A stretch of 64,000 nucleotides of DNA from Streptomyces misionensis (GTDB taxonomy: Bacteria; Actinomycetota; Actinomycetes; Streptomycetales; Streptomycetaceae), in NCBI RefSeq assembly GCF_900104815.1, contig NZ_FNTD01000004.1:5696001-5760000 (forward strand), in the 5' to 3' direction. Position numbers and translations under genes: made by a program. Positions 20,316-32,800 of this stretch are shown here, piece by piece; within the stretch, counting starts at the first letter, position 1, and every line of letters begins with the position of its first letter. A model generated the notes under the pieces. It saw only the letters and a list, made by a program, of their open reading frames with translations, was not told the origin of the DNA and did no database searches.

Positions 20316-20352
20316 TCGCGCACCCCGCGGACCGCTCACCGCGCGGTGACGC

Positions 20353-21261
20353 CTACAGCCACCCGGCGAACTCCAGCAGCAGTTCGCCGTCCTGCGGCCG
20401 TCCCACGCGCAGCGCCCGCGCCCCGGACTCCACCGCCCGGAACAGCGTCCAGCCGCGCAGCCGCTCCTGGTCCACCTCCAGCGACTCCGCGAGCCGCTTG
20501 ATCCGCCGCCGGGTGATGGACGCCCCCGAGGGCGAGGCGATCAGGTCCTCCACCCGGTCCCGCACCAGCCGCGCCAGGTCGAAGGCGTGCTCGCCGACCA
20601 CCGGATCGGGTCCCACCGCGAGCCACGGCATCCGGTCCCCGGCGAGCACCTTGCTCTGCCGGAACGTGCCGTGCAGCAACCGCTCCTCGGGCGGATCCGC
20701 CAGCAGCGCCTCGCGCGCCGACAGCGCCGCGTCGACCAGCGGGGCCAGCTCCGGGTCCCGCTCCGCGTCCGCGGACATCGCCGCCGCCTGCCGCCCGGTG
20801 CGCTCCGCCACGGTCTCGAAGGCGTGGCCCGCGGGCGGCGTCACCCACAGCCGGCGCAGCGTGCCCGCGGCCTCCAGCAGGGCCTTCGCCTCCGGCAGCG
20901 ACCGCACCGAGACGTCCGGGTGCAGCCGTTCGAGGAGCAGCGCCCCCTCCGCGGCGTCCTGCGCGTCCGCCGACAGCAGCAGTACGGCGCCCAGCCCGCC
21001 CCAGTGCGCCAGCGCCGCCCGCTCGCTCTCCGGCCGGGCCCGCGGCGGGGCCAGCTTCAGCACGCCCGGTGTGCCGTCCGGCAGCCGTACCAGCAGCACC
21101 AGACTGCTGCGGCCGCCCGGCACCTGCACCCGCTCGACGGTCAACTCCCGCCGCGCCACGGCCCGTTCGGCCGCCTCGGGCAGCCCGGCCAGCCAGTCGT
21201 CCCCGGCCGGCGCCGTCTCCCCGAGCGCCCGCACCAGGCGCCGCGGCGGTTCGAAAGCCAT
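20353..21261 (-). CDS. Aminoglycoside phosphotransferase-like protein lacking catalytic residues
   Basis: A 302-residue protein with the overall order of an APH-family small-molecule kinase. It has an N-lobe with a candidate ATP lysine (Lys69 in GVLKLAPP), LLLERL in the hinge, and a C-lobe. The catalytic loop normally reads HGDLH-x-x-N but here reads HGTFRQSK (His197 onward), so both the catalytic Asp and the metal-binding Asn are missing. The later GPDPVVGEHAFDLARL keeps Asp219 where the second metal ligand lies. It is therefore probably a pseudokinase or binding protein. It lies upstream of no obvious partner; the next minus-strand genes start independently. Confidence 0.75.
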   Translation of the reverse strand: MAFEPPRRLVRALGETAPAGDDWLAGLPEAAERAVARRELTVERVQVPGGRSSLVLLVRLPDGTPGVLKLAPPRARPESERAALAHWGGLGAVLLLSADAQDAAEGALLLERLHPDVSVRSLPEAKALLEAAGTLRRLWVTPPAGHAFETVAERTGRQAAAMSADAERDPELAPLVDAALSAREALLADPPEERLLHGTFRQSKVLAGDRMPWLAVGPDPVVGEHAFDLARLVRDRVEDLIASPSGASITRRRIKRLAESLEVDQERLRGWTLFRAVESGARALRVGRPQDGELLLEFAGWL

Positions 21262-21295
21262 GCGCGAGCCGTTCCCTTCCTCGTGGATCCTGTGG

Positions 21296-21790
21296 TCAGC
21301 GGGTCGCCGTGGCGGACCCCGACGGCGTCGTACCCGCCGCCCCGGTGCCCTCGCCCGCCCGCTCGGCGAGCCCCGGGAAGGCTACGCCGTGCCCGCTCCA
21401 GCCCACCGCCCGCACCGCCGCCTCCCGCAGCGACGCCGCGGCCGAGGCGCGCCGCGTCCCGGTCGCCGCCCGCACCAGGTCGGCGTAGACCCCGGCCACC
21501 CGGTCCTCCAGCCGGGCGGCGAGCCGCACCGCGTCGGCGGAGTCGCGCACCGGGAACGGCAGCGCGTAGGCGGCGCTCGCCGCCACCGGCCTGCCGCCCA
21601 GGTCCCGCACCTCGCGCGCCAGCGCGTCCCGGCGCGCCCGGTGGGCGTCGTACGCGGCCTTCGCCGTGGCGCGGCGCCGGTCGTCGATCCGGCCGCCGAC
21701 CACGCCGTACCCGTACACCGCCGCGTGCTCCGCCGCCAACGCGGCCTGCAACGCGGTCAGTTCGGCCGACCGTCCGGACTCGTCGCTCAC
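21296..21790 (-). CDS. DUF4439 ferritin-like helical protein
   Basis: A 164-residue helical protein with ELTALQAALAAEHAAVYGYG near the N-terminus and an E/H pattern typical of the ferritin-like DUF4439 family. AHRARRDALAREVRDLG follows at about residue 50. Its metal content and function are unknown. The GTG start overlaps the stop codon of the lipoprotein gene before it in GTGA, so the two are translationally coupled and probably act together, with the lipoprotein possibly holding it near the membrane surface. Confidence 0.75.
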   Translation of the reverse strand: MSDESGRSAELTALQAALAAEHAAVYGYGVVGGRIDDRRRATAKAAYDAHRARRDALAREVRDLGGRPVAASAAYALPFPVRDSADAVRLAARLEDRVAGVYADLVRAATGTRRASAAASLREAAVRAVGWSGHGVAFPGLAERAGEGTGAAGTTPSGSATATR

Positions 21791-22302
21791 TTGGTTCCCC
21801 CCGTCGTCAGCAGGTACGCGTGCGCGGCCCCGGCCGCCGCCACCGAGGCCAGCAGCCGGGCCGGCTCGCCCGGTACGTCCAGCAGCTCCCGGGCCCGCCG
21901 GTCGGCGAGCGTCCGCTCGGCCGCGGCGAGCGAGGCCAGAGCGTCCTTCTCGGTCGCCGGCACGGGGGACGGGGAGGCGGAGGGGGAGGCGGAACCCGAC
22001 GGGGTCGCCGTGGGGGTCGTGCCCTGCGTGAACGCGGCGACGTGCGCCGCGACCTCGGTGCGCAGCGGGTGCAGCCGCCCCGTGAGGCCCGGGAAGGCCG
22101 CGAGCACGGCGTCGTAGCGCGCCAGCAGCTCCCTGCTGTCCCCGGCCGCCCGGGCGCGGGCCCGGACGGTGGCCGAGGGGCCGGTGCCGCCGGAGTCCGC
22201 GCCGGCCGTGCAGCCGGCCAGCAGGGCGGCGCTCGCGGCCGAGGCGAGCAGGGTTCTTCGGCGCGGCCCCGAGGGGATGCGCGGTGGCGAGGGATACGGC
22301 AC
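21787..22302 (-). CDS. Putative Tat-exported lipoprotein
   Basis: A 171-residue exported protein. The N-terminus has twin arginines (PSGPRRRTLLASAASAAL) and a lipobox LLAGC, so the mature lipoprotein would be anchored through that cysteine on the outer face of the membrane. The rest is helical with a Ser/Pro/Thr linker (TPTATPSGSASPSASPSP). I do not recognise a family beyond its linkage to the DUF4439 gene, with which it overlaps by GTGA. The GTG start is in the 272-bp gap divergent from rimP. Confidence 0.75.
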   Translation of the reverse strand: MPYPSPPRIPSGPRRRTLLASAASAALLAGCTAGADSGGTGPSATVRARARAAGDSRELLARYDAVLAAFPGLTGRLHPLRTEVAAHVAAFTQGTTPTATPSGSASPSASPSPVPATEKDALASLAAAERTLADRRARELLDVPGEPARLLASVAAAGAAHAYLLTTGGTK

Positions 22303-22574
22303 GGCAGACGTCCTCGGAGAACTCGTACGACAAGAAGAGCTACGACAACACGATGAGCGGCGACGGGCGGCACGCCCGTGATCACCGTACCCGCGCACCA
22401 GTCCGAACCCACTCACCGGCACCGTCCGCCACCACCGGGGCTCACCCGTCCCGCCGCCCGCCGGCCGGACCGGGTCGTCCACAGGTGGACGGCAACACTC
22501 CCCGCGACCGGATACCCTTTGACCAGACACGCGACCCATCCCACAACAGCACACGCGGCCGAGGAGTCACCCGG
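22303..22574. promoter_or_regulatory. Divergent promoter region for the lipoprotein pair and the rimP operon
   Basis: A 272-bp gap between divergent genes with no coding signal of its own. On the plus strand GGATACCC (about 22510-22517), with the hexamer TACCCT, is the best -10 candidate for the rimP-nusA operon. Confidence 0.4.
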
Positions 22575-23084
22575 ATGAGCACCACCCAGAGCGAGAGGCT
22601 GCGAGAGCTGCTGGAACCGCTCGTCACCTCCCAGGGGCTGGATCTCGAAGAGATCGCCGTCGACTCCGTCGGACGCAAGCGGGTGCTGCGCGTGGTCGTC
22701 GACTCCGACTCCGGGGCGGACCTGGACGCGATCGCCGATGTGAGCCGTGCGCTCTCGGCGAAGCTGGACGAGACCGACGCGATGGGCGAGGACGCGTACG
22801 ACCTGGAGGTCGGAACCCCCGGCGCGGAGCGCCCCCTCACCGAGCACCGGCACTTCGTGCGCGCCACCGACCGGCTCGTGAAGTTCCAGCTGACCGAGGG
22901 CGGCGAGCTGGTCGCCCGGATCCTGACCGTGGACGACGAGGGCCTCGATGTCGAGGTGCCCGGCGTCAAGGGCCGCAAGGCCACCCACCGCCGCCTCGCC
23001 TTCCCGGAGATCGAGAAGGCGCGCGTTCAGGTCGAGTTCAACCGCAAGGACAAGAAGGACAAGAAGGAAGAGGAGGAGGCGTAG
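22575..23084 (+). CDS. rimP: Ribosome maturation factor RimP
   Basis: A 169-residue 30S-assembly factor with two domains. The N-terminal part has [18 protein letters not shown] and [23 protein letters not shown], and the C-terminal SH3-like part ends in a Lys/Glu-rich tail. The ATG start follows GAGGAG at ideal spacing; upstream in-frame sequence lies in the promoter region. It is the first gene of the nusA-infB operon; its stop codon is 2 bp from the nusA start. Confidence 0.92.
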   Translation: MSTTQSERLRELLEPLVTSQGLDLEEIAVDSVGRKRVLRVVVDSDSGADLDAIADVSRALSAKLDETDAMGEDAYDLEVGTPGAERPLTEHRHFVRATDRLVKFQLTEGGELVARILTVDDEGLDVEVPGVKGRKATHRRLAFPEIEKARVQVEFNRKDKKDKKEEEEA

Positions 23085-23086
23085 CC

Positions 23087-24073
23087 GTGGACATCGACAT
23101 GAGCGCCCTGCGGGGCTTGGTCAGGGAGAAGGAGATCTCCTTCGACCTGCTGGTCGAGGCGATCGAGTCGGCCCTCCTCATCGCCTACCACCGCACCGAG
23201 GGAAGCCGCCGACACGCGCGCGTGGAGCTCAACCGGGAGACCGGGCATGTGACCGTGTGGGCGAAGGAGGAGCCCGAGGACCTGGAAGAGGGGCAGGAGC
23301 CGCGCGAGTTCGACGACACCCCCTCGGGCTTCGGCCGGATCGCCGCCACCACCGCCAAGCAGGTGATCCTCCAGCGGCTGCGCGACGCGGAGGACGACGC
23401 GACGCTCGGCGAGTACGCGGGGCGCGAGGGCGACATCGTCACCGGCGTGGTCCAGCAGGGCCGCGACCCGAAGAACGTGCTGGTCGACATCGGCAAGCTG
23501 GAGGCCATCCTGCCGGTGCAGGAGCAGGTGCCCGGCGAGACCTACCCGCACGGCCAGCGGCTGCGCTCGTACGTCGTCCGGGTCGCCAAGGGCGTGCGCG
23601 GACCGTCCGTGACCCTGTCCCGCACCCACCCCAACCTGGTGAAGAAGCTCTTCGCCCTGGAGGTGCCGGAGATCGCCGACGGCTCGGTGGAGATCGCGGC
23701 CATCGCCCGCGAGGCCGGCCACCGCACCAAGATCGCCGTCCGCTCCACCCGCACGGGCCTGAACGCCAAGGGCGCCTGCATCGGCCCCATGGGCGGCCGG
23801 GTGCGCAATGTGATGGGCGAGCTGAACGGCGAGAAGATCGACATCGTCGACTGGTCGGACGACCCGGCCGAGATGGTGGCGAACGCCCTGTCACCCGCTC
23901 GGGTGAGCAAGGTCGAGGTCGTCGACCTGGCCGCCCGCTCCGCCCGGGTGACCGTGCCGGACTACCAGCTCTCGCTGGCGATCGGCAAGGAGGGCCAGAA
24001 CGCCCGCCTCGCCGCCCGGCTCACCGGCTGGCGCATCGACATCCGGCCCGACACCGAGCAGGCGGCGGAGTAG
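23087..24073 (+). CDS. nusA: Transcription termination/antitermination factor NusA
   Basis: A 328-residue RNA polymerase-binding factor. The N-terminal polymerase-binding domain (1-125, [20 protein letters not shown]) is followed by an S1 domain (about 130-200, [20 protein letters not shown]) and two KH domains (about 205-328, including [15 protein letters not shown] and [19 protein letters not shown]). It lacks the acidic C-terminal repeats of enterobacterial NusA, as usual in actinobacteria. The GTG start sits after GAGGAGGAGG. Confidence 0.95.
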   Translation: MDIDMSALRGLVREKEISFDLLVEAIESALLIAYHRTEGSRRHARVELNRETGHVTVWAKEEPEDLEEGQEPREFDDTPSGFGRIAATTAKQVILQRLRDAEDDATLGEYAGREGDIVTGVVQQGRDPKNVLVDIGKLEAILPVQEQVPGETYPHGQRLRSYVVRVAKGVRGPSVTLSRTHPNLVKKLFALEVPEIADGSVEIAAIAREAGHRTKIAVRSTRTGLNAKGACIGPMGGRVRNVMGELNGEKIDIVDWSDDPAEMVANALSPARVSKVEVVDLAARSARVTVPDYQLSLAIGKEGQNARLAARLTGWRIDIRPDTEQAAE

Positions 24074-24088
24074 GACTCCGGAACCGGG

Positions 24089-24109
24089 CGGCGGCCGGAG
24101 CGGCCGCCG
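24089..24109 (+). terminator. Hairpin between nusA and ylxR
   Basis: A perfect 9-bp stem CGGCGGCCG/CGGCCGCCG with a 3-nt loop lies 16 bp after nusA. It may be an attenuating or mRNA-processing structure inside the operon rather than a full terminator. Confidence 0.4.
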
Positions 24110-24197
24110 GGGAATAGATCCAGGCCGCGTGTGGCTTGGATTACGGACAACAGCCGTTCGATCTTTGCCCCGAAGGGGTGAGGTCGGTGCGGGGAGG

Positions 24198-24208
24198 TAG
24201 ACTTAGCC
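24198..24208 (+). promoter_or_regulatory. Candidate -10 element for a leaderless ylxR-infB transcript
   Basis: TAGACT at 24198-24203, a good Streptomyces -10 hexamer, ends five bases before the ylxR GTG. Transcription would start at the start codon. No clear -35 element is seen at standard spacing. Confidence 0.45.
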
Positions 24209-24505
24209 GTGTCTGGCCGGACGCACGCCGGAGCATGCCCTGAACGCACCTGTGTGGGGTGCCGGGAGCGGGCGGCCAAGGACGATCTCCTGCGGATCGT
24301 GCGGAGCGAGGACGCATGCGTCCCCGATCCTCGCGGTACGCTGCCCGGCCGGGGTGCGTATCTGCACCCCGCCCTGGTCTGTCTCGACCAGGCGGTACGC
24401 CGCCGGGCGTTGCCGCGGGCACTGCGCGCCCCGGGAGCGCTCGACACAAAGGCGTTGCGCCGACACGTCGAGCAGGCAACAGTTGCCGAGCAGGCAACGC
24501 CGTAA
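24209..24505 (+). CDS. ylxR: YlxR-family RNA-binding protein
   Basis: A 98-residue protein with the family signature RTCVGCRERAAKDDLLRIV and GRGAYLHPALVCLDQAV. Members are RNA-binding proteins, recently linked to RNase P modulation in Firmicutes, and are encoded between nusA and infB in many bacteria. The GTG has no leader site; the -10 element right before it suggests a leaderless transcript. Its place in the operon supports the call strongly. Confidence 0.88.
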   Translation: MSGRTHAGACPERTCVGCRERAAKDDLLRIVRSEDACVPDPRGTLPGRGAYLHPALVCLDQAVRRRALPRALRAPGALDTKALRRHVEQATVAEQATP

Positions 24506-24568
24506 GACATGCCGTACGGAAAACCGTTCGGTTTGGTACCTCGCGAGTCGAAAGCAGGTCGAGATTGC

Positions 24569-24601
24569 GATGAGCACTCGATGAGTACGCGATGAGTACG
24601 C
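24569..24601 (+). repeat. Three tandem 11-bp direct repeats upstream of infB
   Basis: GATGAGCACTC, GATGAGTACGC and GATGAGTACGC follow one another without gaps, ending 48 bp before the infB start. The last two units are identical. The function is unknown; they lie in the likely infB leader. Confidence 0.7.
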
Positions 24602-24649
24602 CCATGAACTAGCGACGGTCCGGCTTCACCCGGACCTCAAAGGAGCGAA

Positions 24650-27667
<3,018 letters not shown>

Positions 27668-27681
27668 CAGCCACCGGTTGC

Positions 27682-27719
27682 CGCTGGCCGACGGGACCTT
27701 CCGGTCCCGTCGGCCAGCG
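27682..27719 (+). terminator. Strong terminator after infB
   Basis: A 17-bp perfect stem (27682-27698 with 27703-27719) with a TTCC loop lies 14 bp after the infB stop codon. It would end the nusA-infB transcript, or most of it, before the DUF503 gene. Confidence 0.8.
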
Positions 27720-27880
27720 CGCCGTTGCGGGCCGTTTCAGGGCCCGGGGCGGCCCCGGCGCCCGCCCGCGCCGAAACCCTGTCGAGCCACCGGCGGGTAC
27801 GCGGTACCGTTTCTTGATGTCCCCGGCCACCCGGCCCAGGGGCCATCGATCCCGTACCGGCGGGTGAACCGGCAACACAC

Positions 27881-28174
27881 ATGTACGTGGGGACTCTGTC
27901 CTTCGACCTCCTCCTCGGCGACGTCCACTCGCTGAAGGAGAAGCGCTCCGTCGTCCGCCCGATCGTGGCCGAGCTCCAGCGGAAGTACGCGGTGAGCGCG
28001 GCGGAGGTGGATCACATGAACCTCCACCGCCGGGCGGTCATCGGCCTCGCGGTGGTCTCGGGCGACGCGGCCCACCTCACCGACGTACTGGACCGATGCG
28101 AACGGCTGGTCGCCGGCCGCCCCGAGGTGGAGCTGCTGTCCGTACGACGCCGCTTCCACGGCGAAGACGACTGA
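27881..28174 (+). CDS. DUF503 (YlxP-like) protein
   Basis: A 97-residue cytoplasmic protein with LSFDLLLGDVHSLKEKRSVV and VAELQRKYAVSAAEV, the signature of the small YlxP/DUF503 family encoded beside infB and rbfA. Members are thought to be linked to ribosome assembly, but the biochemical function is not established. There is no clear ribosome binding site before the ATG. It follows the infB terminator and leads into rbfA. Confidence 0.85.
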   Translation: MYVGTLSFDLLLGDVHSLKEKRSVVRPIVAELQRKYAVSAAEVDHMNLHRRAVIGLAVVSGDAAHLTDVLDRCERLVAGRPEVELLSVRRRFHGEDD

Positions 28175-28218
28175 CGAAACCACAGAACCAAGATCAGGAA
28201 AGAACGGGAGCTGGACCA

Positions 28219-28671
28219 GTGGCCGACAACGCGCGGGCGAAAAGGCTGGCGGACCTCATCCGAGAGGTGGTGGCCCAGAAGCTGCAGCGCGGGATCAAGG
28301 ACCCGCGGCTCGGCTCGCACGTCACCATCACGGACACCCGGGTCACGGGTGACCTCCGGGAGGCGACCGTCTTCTACACGGTGTACGGGGACGACGAGGA
28401 GCGGAAGGCCGCCGCGGCCGGCCTGGAGAGCGCCAAGGGCATCCTGCGCTCCGAGGTGGGCCGTGCGGCCGGCGTGAAGTTCACGCCGACCCTGACCTTC
28501 GTCGCGGACGCCCTGCCGGACACCGCCCGGACCATCGAGGACCTCCTCGACAAGGCCCGGCAGTCCGACGCCAAGGTGCGCGAGAACTCCGCGGGCGCCA
28601 GCTACGCGGGCGGCGCGGACCCCTACCGCAAGCCGGCGGACGACGAGACGGACGGCGACGCCGCGGAATGA
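28219..28671 (+). CDS. rbfA: 30S ribosome-binding factor RbfA
   Basis: A 150-residue cold-shock-related 30S maturation factor with a KH-like fold: RLADLIREVVAQKLQRGIKD, HVTITDTRVTGDLREATVFY and FVADALPDTARTIEDLL. The C-terminal tail is disordered and acidic. The GTG start (MADNARAKRL) follows GGGAGC; an in-frame upstream start would overlap the DUF503 gene. It overlaps truB in ATGA. Confidence 0.93.
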   Translation: MADNARAKRLADLIREVVAQKLQRGIKDPRLGSHVTITDTRVTGDLREATVFYTVYGDDEERKAAAAGLESAKGILRSEVGRAAGVKFTPTLTFVADALPDTARTIEDLLDKARQSDAKVRENSAGASYAGGADPYRKPADDETDGDAAE

Positions 28672-29573
28672 CCCAGAAGCACACCACGCCCGACGGCCTT
28701 GTCATCGTCGACAAGCCGTCGGGCTTCACTTCGCACGACGTGGTCGCCAAGATGCGTGGGATCGCCCGGACCCGCCGGGTCGGCCACGCCGGCACCCTCG
28801 ACCCCATGGCGACCGGCGTCCTGGTCCTCGGCGTCGAGCGGGCCACCAAGCTCCTCGGGCACCTCGCACTGACCGAGAAGGAGTACCTGGGCACCGTACG
28901 CCTGGGCCAGAACACCCTCACCGACGACGCCGAGGGCGAGATCACCTCGTCCACCGACGCCTCCAAGGTGACCCGGGCGGCCATCGACGCCGGCATCGCC
29001 AAGCTGACCGGCGACATCATGCAGGTGCCGTCCAAGGTCAGCGCCATCAAGATCGACGGCGTCCGGTCCTACAAGCGGGCCCGGGAGGGCGAGGAGTTCG
29101 AGATCCCGGCCCGGCCCGTGACCGTCTCCTCCTTCACGGTGTACGACGTCCGGGACGCGGTCGCCGAGGACGGCACCGCCGTGCTGGACCTGGTCGTCTC
29201 CGTCGTCTGCTCCTCCGGCACCTACATCCGCGCCCTCGCCCGCGACCTGGGCGCCGGTCTGGGCGTCGGCGGCCACCTGACGGCGCTGCGCCGCACCCGC
29301 GTGGGGCCGTACAAGCTGGACGCGGCCAAGACGCTGGACCAGCTCCAGCAGGAGCTGACCGTGATGCCGATCGCGGAGGCCGCCACGGCCGCCTTCCCGC
29401 GCTGGGAGGTGGACACCCGGCGCGCCCGGCTGCTGCTGAACGGGGTCCGCCTGGACATGCCCGACGAGTACGCGGACGCCGGTCCCGTCGCCGTGTTCGA
29501 CCCCGAGGGCCGCTTCCTGGCGCTCGTGGAGCTGCACAAGGGCAAGGCCAAGAGCCTCGCCGTCTTCGGCTGA
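28668..29573 (+). CDS. truB: tRNA pseudouridine-55 synthase
   Basis: A 301-residue enzyme that makes pseudouridine 55 in the T loop of tRNAs. GHAGTLDPMATGVLVLG holds the catalytic aspartate near residue 47. VDKPSGFTSHDVVAKM and CSSGTYIRALARDLG are further family motifs. The ATGA overlap with rbfA shows translational coupling. The C-terminal small domain is intact. The next gene (the trypsin/STAND protein) starts 253 bp away. Confidence 0.95.
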   Translation: MTQKHTTPDGLVIVDKPSGFTSHDVVAKMRGIARTRRVGHAGTLDPMATGVLVLGVERATKLLGHLALTEKEYLGTVRLGQNTLTDDAEGEITSSTDASKVTRAAIDAGIAKLTGDIMQVPSKVSAIKIDGVRSYKRAREGEEFEIPARPVTVSSFTVYDVRDAVAEDGTAVLDLVVSVVCSSGTYIRALARDLGAGLGVGGHLTALRRTRVGPYKLDAAKTLDQLQQELTVMPIAEAATAAFPRWEVDTRRARLLLNGVRLDMPDEYADAGPVAVFDPEGRFLALVELHKGKAKSLAVFG

Positions 29574-29826
29574 GCCGAGGCCCTCGCCCGTGGAGCGGCG
29601 GCCGGGCACGGGGTGCCTGCCCCCTGCCGCCGCCCCACGGTTCCCCCTCCCCCCACCCCTAGGGATATCCAGCGGCCCCCGCGTATTCACCCGAGCGGCC
29701 GGGCGCTCGGAGTGAACCGGGGGAGCGGAAGGGGGCGCGTTCCGCGTCCGCCCCGCCTCGACGATCATCGCGTGCCTACCGTCGGCACAGGCACGGGGCA
29801 CGGGGCACGGGCGGGGAGGCACGACC

Positions 29827-32800
29827 ATGACGACACGAATCCCGCGATCCGACAGCGCCCACGACGAGACGCTGCACGGCACGGGTGGCACGGTGAGCGG
29901 GGCGGAACCGCGGGACGCGGAGCGGACGGCCCGGGACGGGCGCGCCCACGCAACGGACGTGCCGGACGCGGCCCGCACCGGGCGGGCCTTCGCCCGCCAG
30001 GGCGGGGACACGGCCGACGGCACGGACCCGGCACCCGGCTCGCGGGAGCCCGCGTACCGCGCGACCGGCGGGGTGGACCCCGGCTGGGGTCTGCGGACGG
30101 TGCCGCGGGCCGTCGTCCGGTCGCACACCCCCCTCCCGGCCGTTCCCGCCACCGGAGCCGACCCCCTGGTCCGCATCCACGACCCCGCCGGCCGCCCCCG
30201 CGGCCTCGGTTTCCTCGCCGATCACCACGGCACCCTGCTCACCAGCCACGAAGCCGTGGCCGGCCTCGACCGGCTGGTGCTGCGCGCCGGGGACCGCACC
30301 CAGGTGGTCGGCGCCGACGCCGTGACCGAACTCCCCGAGCGCGATCTCGCCCTGGTGCGCACCGAGGGCCTGGGCGCGCCCCCGCTGCCACTGGCCGCAC
30401 GGGAGGAGGCCGAGGCCGGGACGTACGTGCGGCTCGCGGCCGGCTGCTGGCGGGAGGCCCGGGTGCTGGCCGCCGCCGAGGTGTCGTACGGCGGCCATCT
30501 CGTGACCGCGCTGGAACTGGCCATCGGCACGGCGGGCCGGGACGCGCTGCGGAGCGGCGGCGGGGCGGCCGGGGGACCGGTGCTGGACGCCCGTACCGGC
30601 GCCGTCCTCGGCGTGGTCGGCACCGCGTTGCACGCCCCGCACCGCGACGCCGGCTTCGCGGTGCCGCCGCACCCCGCCGACGGCCCCCTCGCCGAGCTGC
30701 TCGCCCGCAACGCGGCCACCGTGCCCGCCTACGGCGCCGACCTCAACCTGGCCGGCGTCCTGGAACTGACCGCCACCTCGGTGGGCCAGGACGGACCGCC
30801 CGAACCCCCCGTGGAGCCCGTCGAACGCGCCGACGTGGCCCGGCGGCTGAGCGACTTCGCCGACGGCGAGCAACCCGTGCTCGGGCTGGTCGGCGCCCCG
30901 GGCAGCGGCCGCACGACGGAACTCGCGGCGTTCGCCGCCCGCCGCGGCCGGGGCGAGCGGCCCGCCCCCACCCTCTGGCTGCGCGGCGCCGACCTGGCGG
31001 AGACCGACGGCTCGGTGGCCGACGCCGCCCGCCGCGCCCTGGAGCGCGCCGCCCGCATCATCGCCGCCGCGCGTCGGCTCGACCTCCCGGACGTCACCCC
31101 CGAGCACGTGGCCCGGCTCGCCGCCCGCGCGGGCCGTCCGCTGCTGCTCCTGCTCGACGGCCCCGAGGAGATGCCCCGCACGCCCGCCCACCGGCTCCGC
31201 GAGTGGACCGACGGCACGACCGCGTGGCTGCGGGCCGTCGGCGCCCGGCTGGTGGTGGCCTGCCGCGAGGAGTACTGGGAGCAGGCCGCCCTCCGGTCGC
31301 TGCCGTGCGTGCGCGTGGGCGACCTCGGCGCCGGGGAGGCCCGCCGGGCGCGCGCCCGCTATGGGATTCCCGAGGGTCTGCCCGCCCGGCGGGACGCCCG
31401 GCATCCGCTCACCCTGCGCCTGCTGTCCGAGGTGTGGGCAGCCCTCCCGGCGGCGCCGCCCGCCGGACCCGTCGACCGGCACCAGGTGTTCGAGGCCCAC
31501 CTCGACCTGGTGTGCCTGCGCGTCGCGGTGCGGCTCGCCGCCGAGCGGGGGCTGCGCGGCACCGCCGTACGACGGCTGGCCGCACGGGTCGCCGGGCAGG
31601 TGCACGAGGCCGCCCGGCGAAGCCTCGGGCCGGGCGAGCTGGACCGGGAGACCTTCGAGGCGGTGTTCCCCTGGGGACCGGCGCCCGCCCGGCTCGGCGG
31701 CGGCACCGGCTGGGCCTCCGCCGTGCTCGCCGAGGGCCTGCTGGTGCCGGCCGGCCGCGGCCACCGCTTCGCGCACGAGGAACTGGCCGACTGGCTCCAG
31801 GGCATGCACCTCGACCTGGACCAGGCCGTGCACGCCCTGGTGCACCGCGCCCGCGACCCGCGGACCGACCCGCGGGACGCGCCACCCGTGCCGCGCCACC
31901 GCATCGGACCCGTGGTACAGGCCCTGCTGCATCTGGGCCGCCGCCAAGGAGAACGCCAACTCTCCTTCAAGCTACGAGAGTTGGTGGACGCCCTGGACCT
32001 GGACACCGACTCCTGGTGGGCCGCCCGGCTGCTCGCCGGGACCCTGCTCCAGGTGCCGGACGCGGCGCCGTACACCGAGGTGCTGCGGCTGCTCGCCGAG
32101 CGGCTGGTGGCCTGGCGAGCCGAACGGCGGCCGGTGCCGGGGGAGTTCGGCCCGGACTTCTGGACCGCCCTGCCGCTGTCCTGCGCCGGGCGCCTGGACC
32201 TGCTGCGCCGGCTCGTCCTCGCCGACCAGGCGCCGCCCGCGCCCGGCGAGCGCTACCTCGACGCCGTGGCCCGGCTGCTCGCCGCCGACCCCCGCGCCGT
32301 ACAGCCGCGGCTGGTCCGCTGGTTCACGGACGAGCGGCCGCTGCCCGCGACCCCGCACGCCACCGTGGCGACCGCCGCGCAGGCCCTGCTGCACACCCAT
32401 CGGCACGGCGCGCTGGACGAGCTGACCGAGGTGCTGGCGGCCGGCGGCCACCCGCGCGCCGAGGAACTGCTCGCCGTGCTCGCCGAGGAGGAGCCGTCCG
32501 CGCTCTGCCGGGCCGTGGACCGCTGGGCGCGCGAGGAGGCACCCGCCCGGCACACGGCCGCGGCGACCCTCGGGCTGCGCGCCGCCCCGCACGCGCGCAC
32601 GGCCGCCGACCGGGAACTGCTCTGCCGCACCGCCCGCGCCCTGCTCGCCCGCCCCGCCGACCCCGCCCTGCACGGCGCCGCCCACGCCCTCCTGGCCGGC
32701 GACCCTGGCTCCCGCGAACGGCATCTGACCGAGACGCTGCGCCACTTCGCCGACGGCGACCCGCTCATCCCGCCGACCGCCCTGCTGCCCGCCCTGACCA

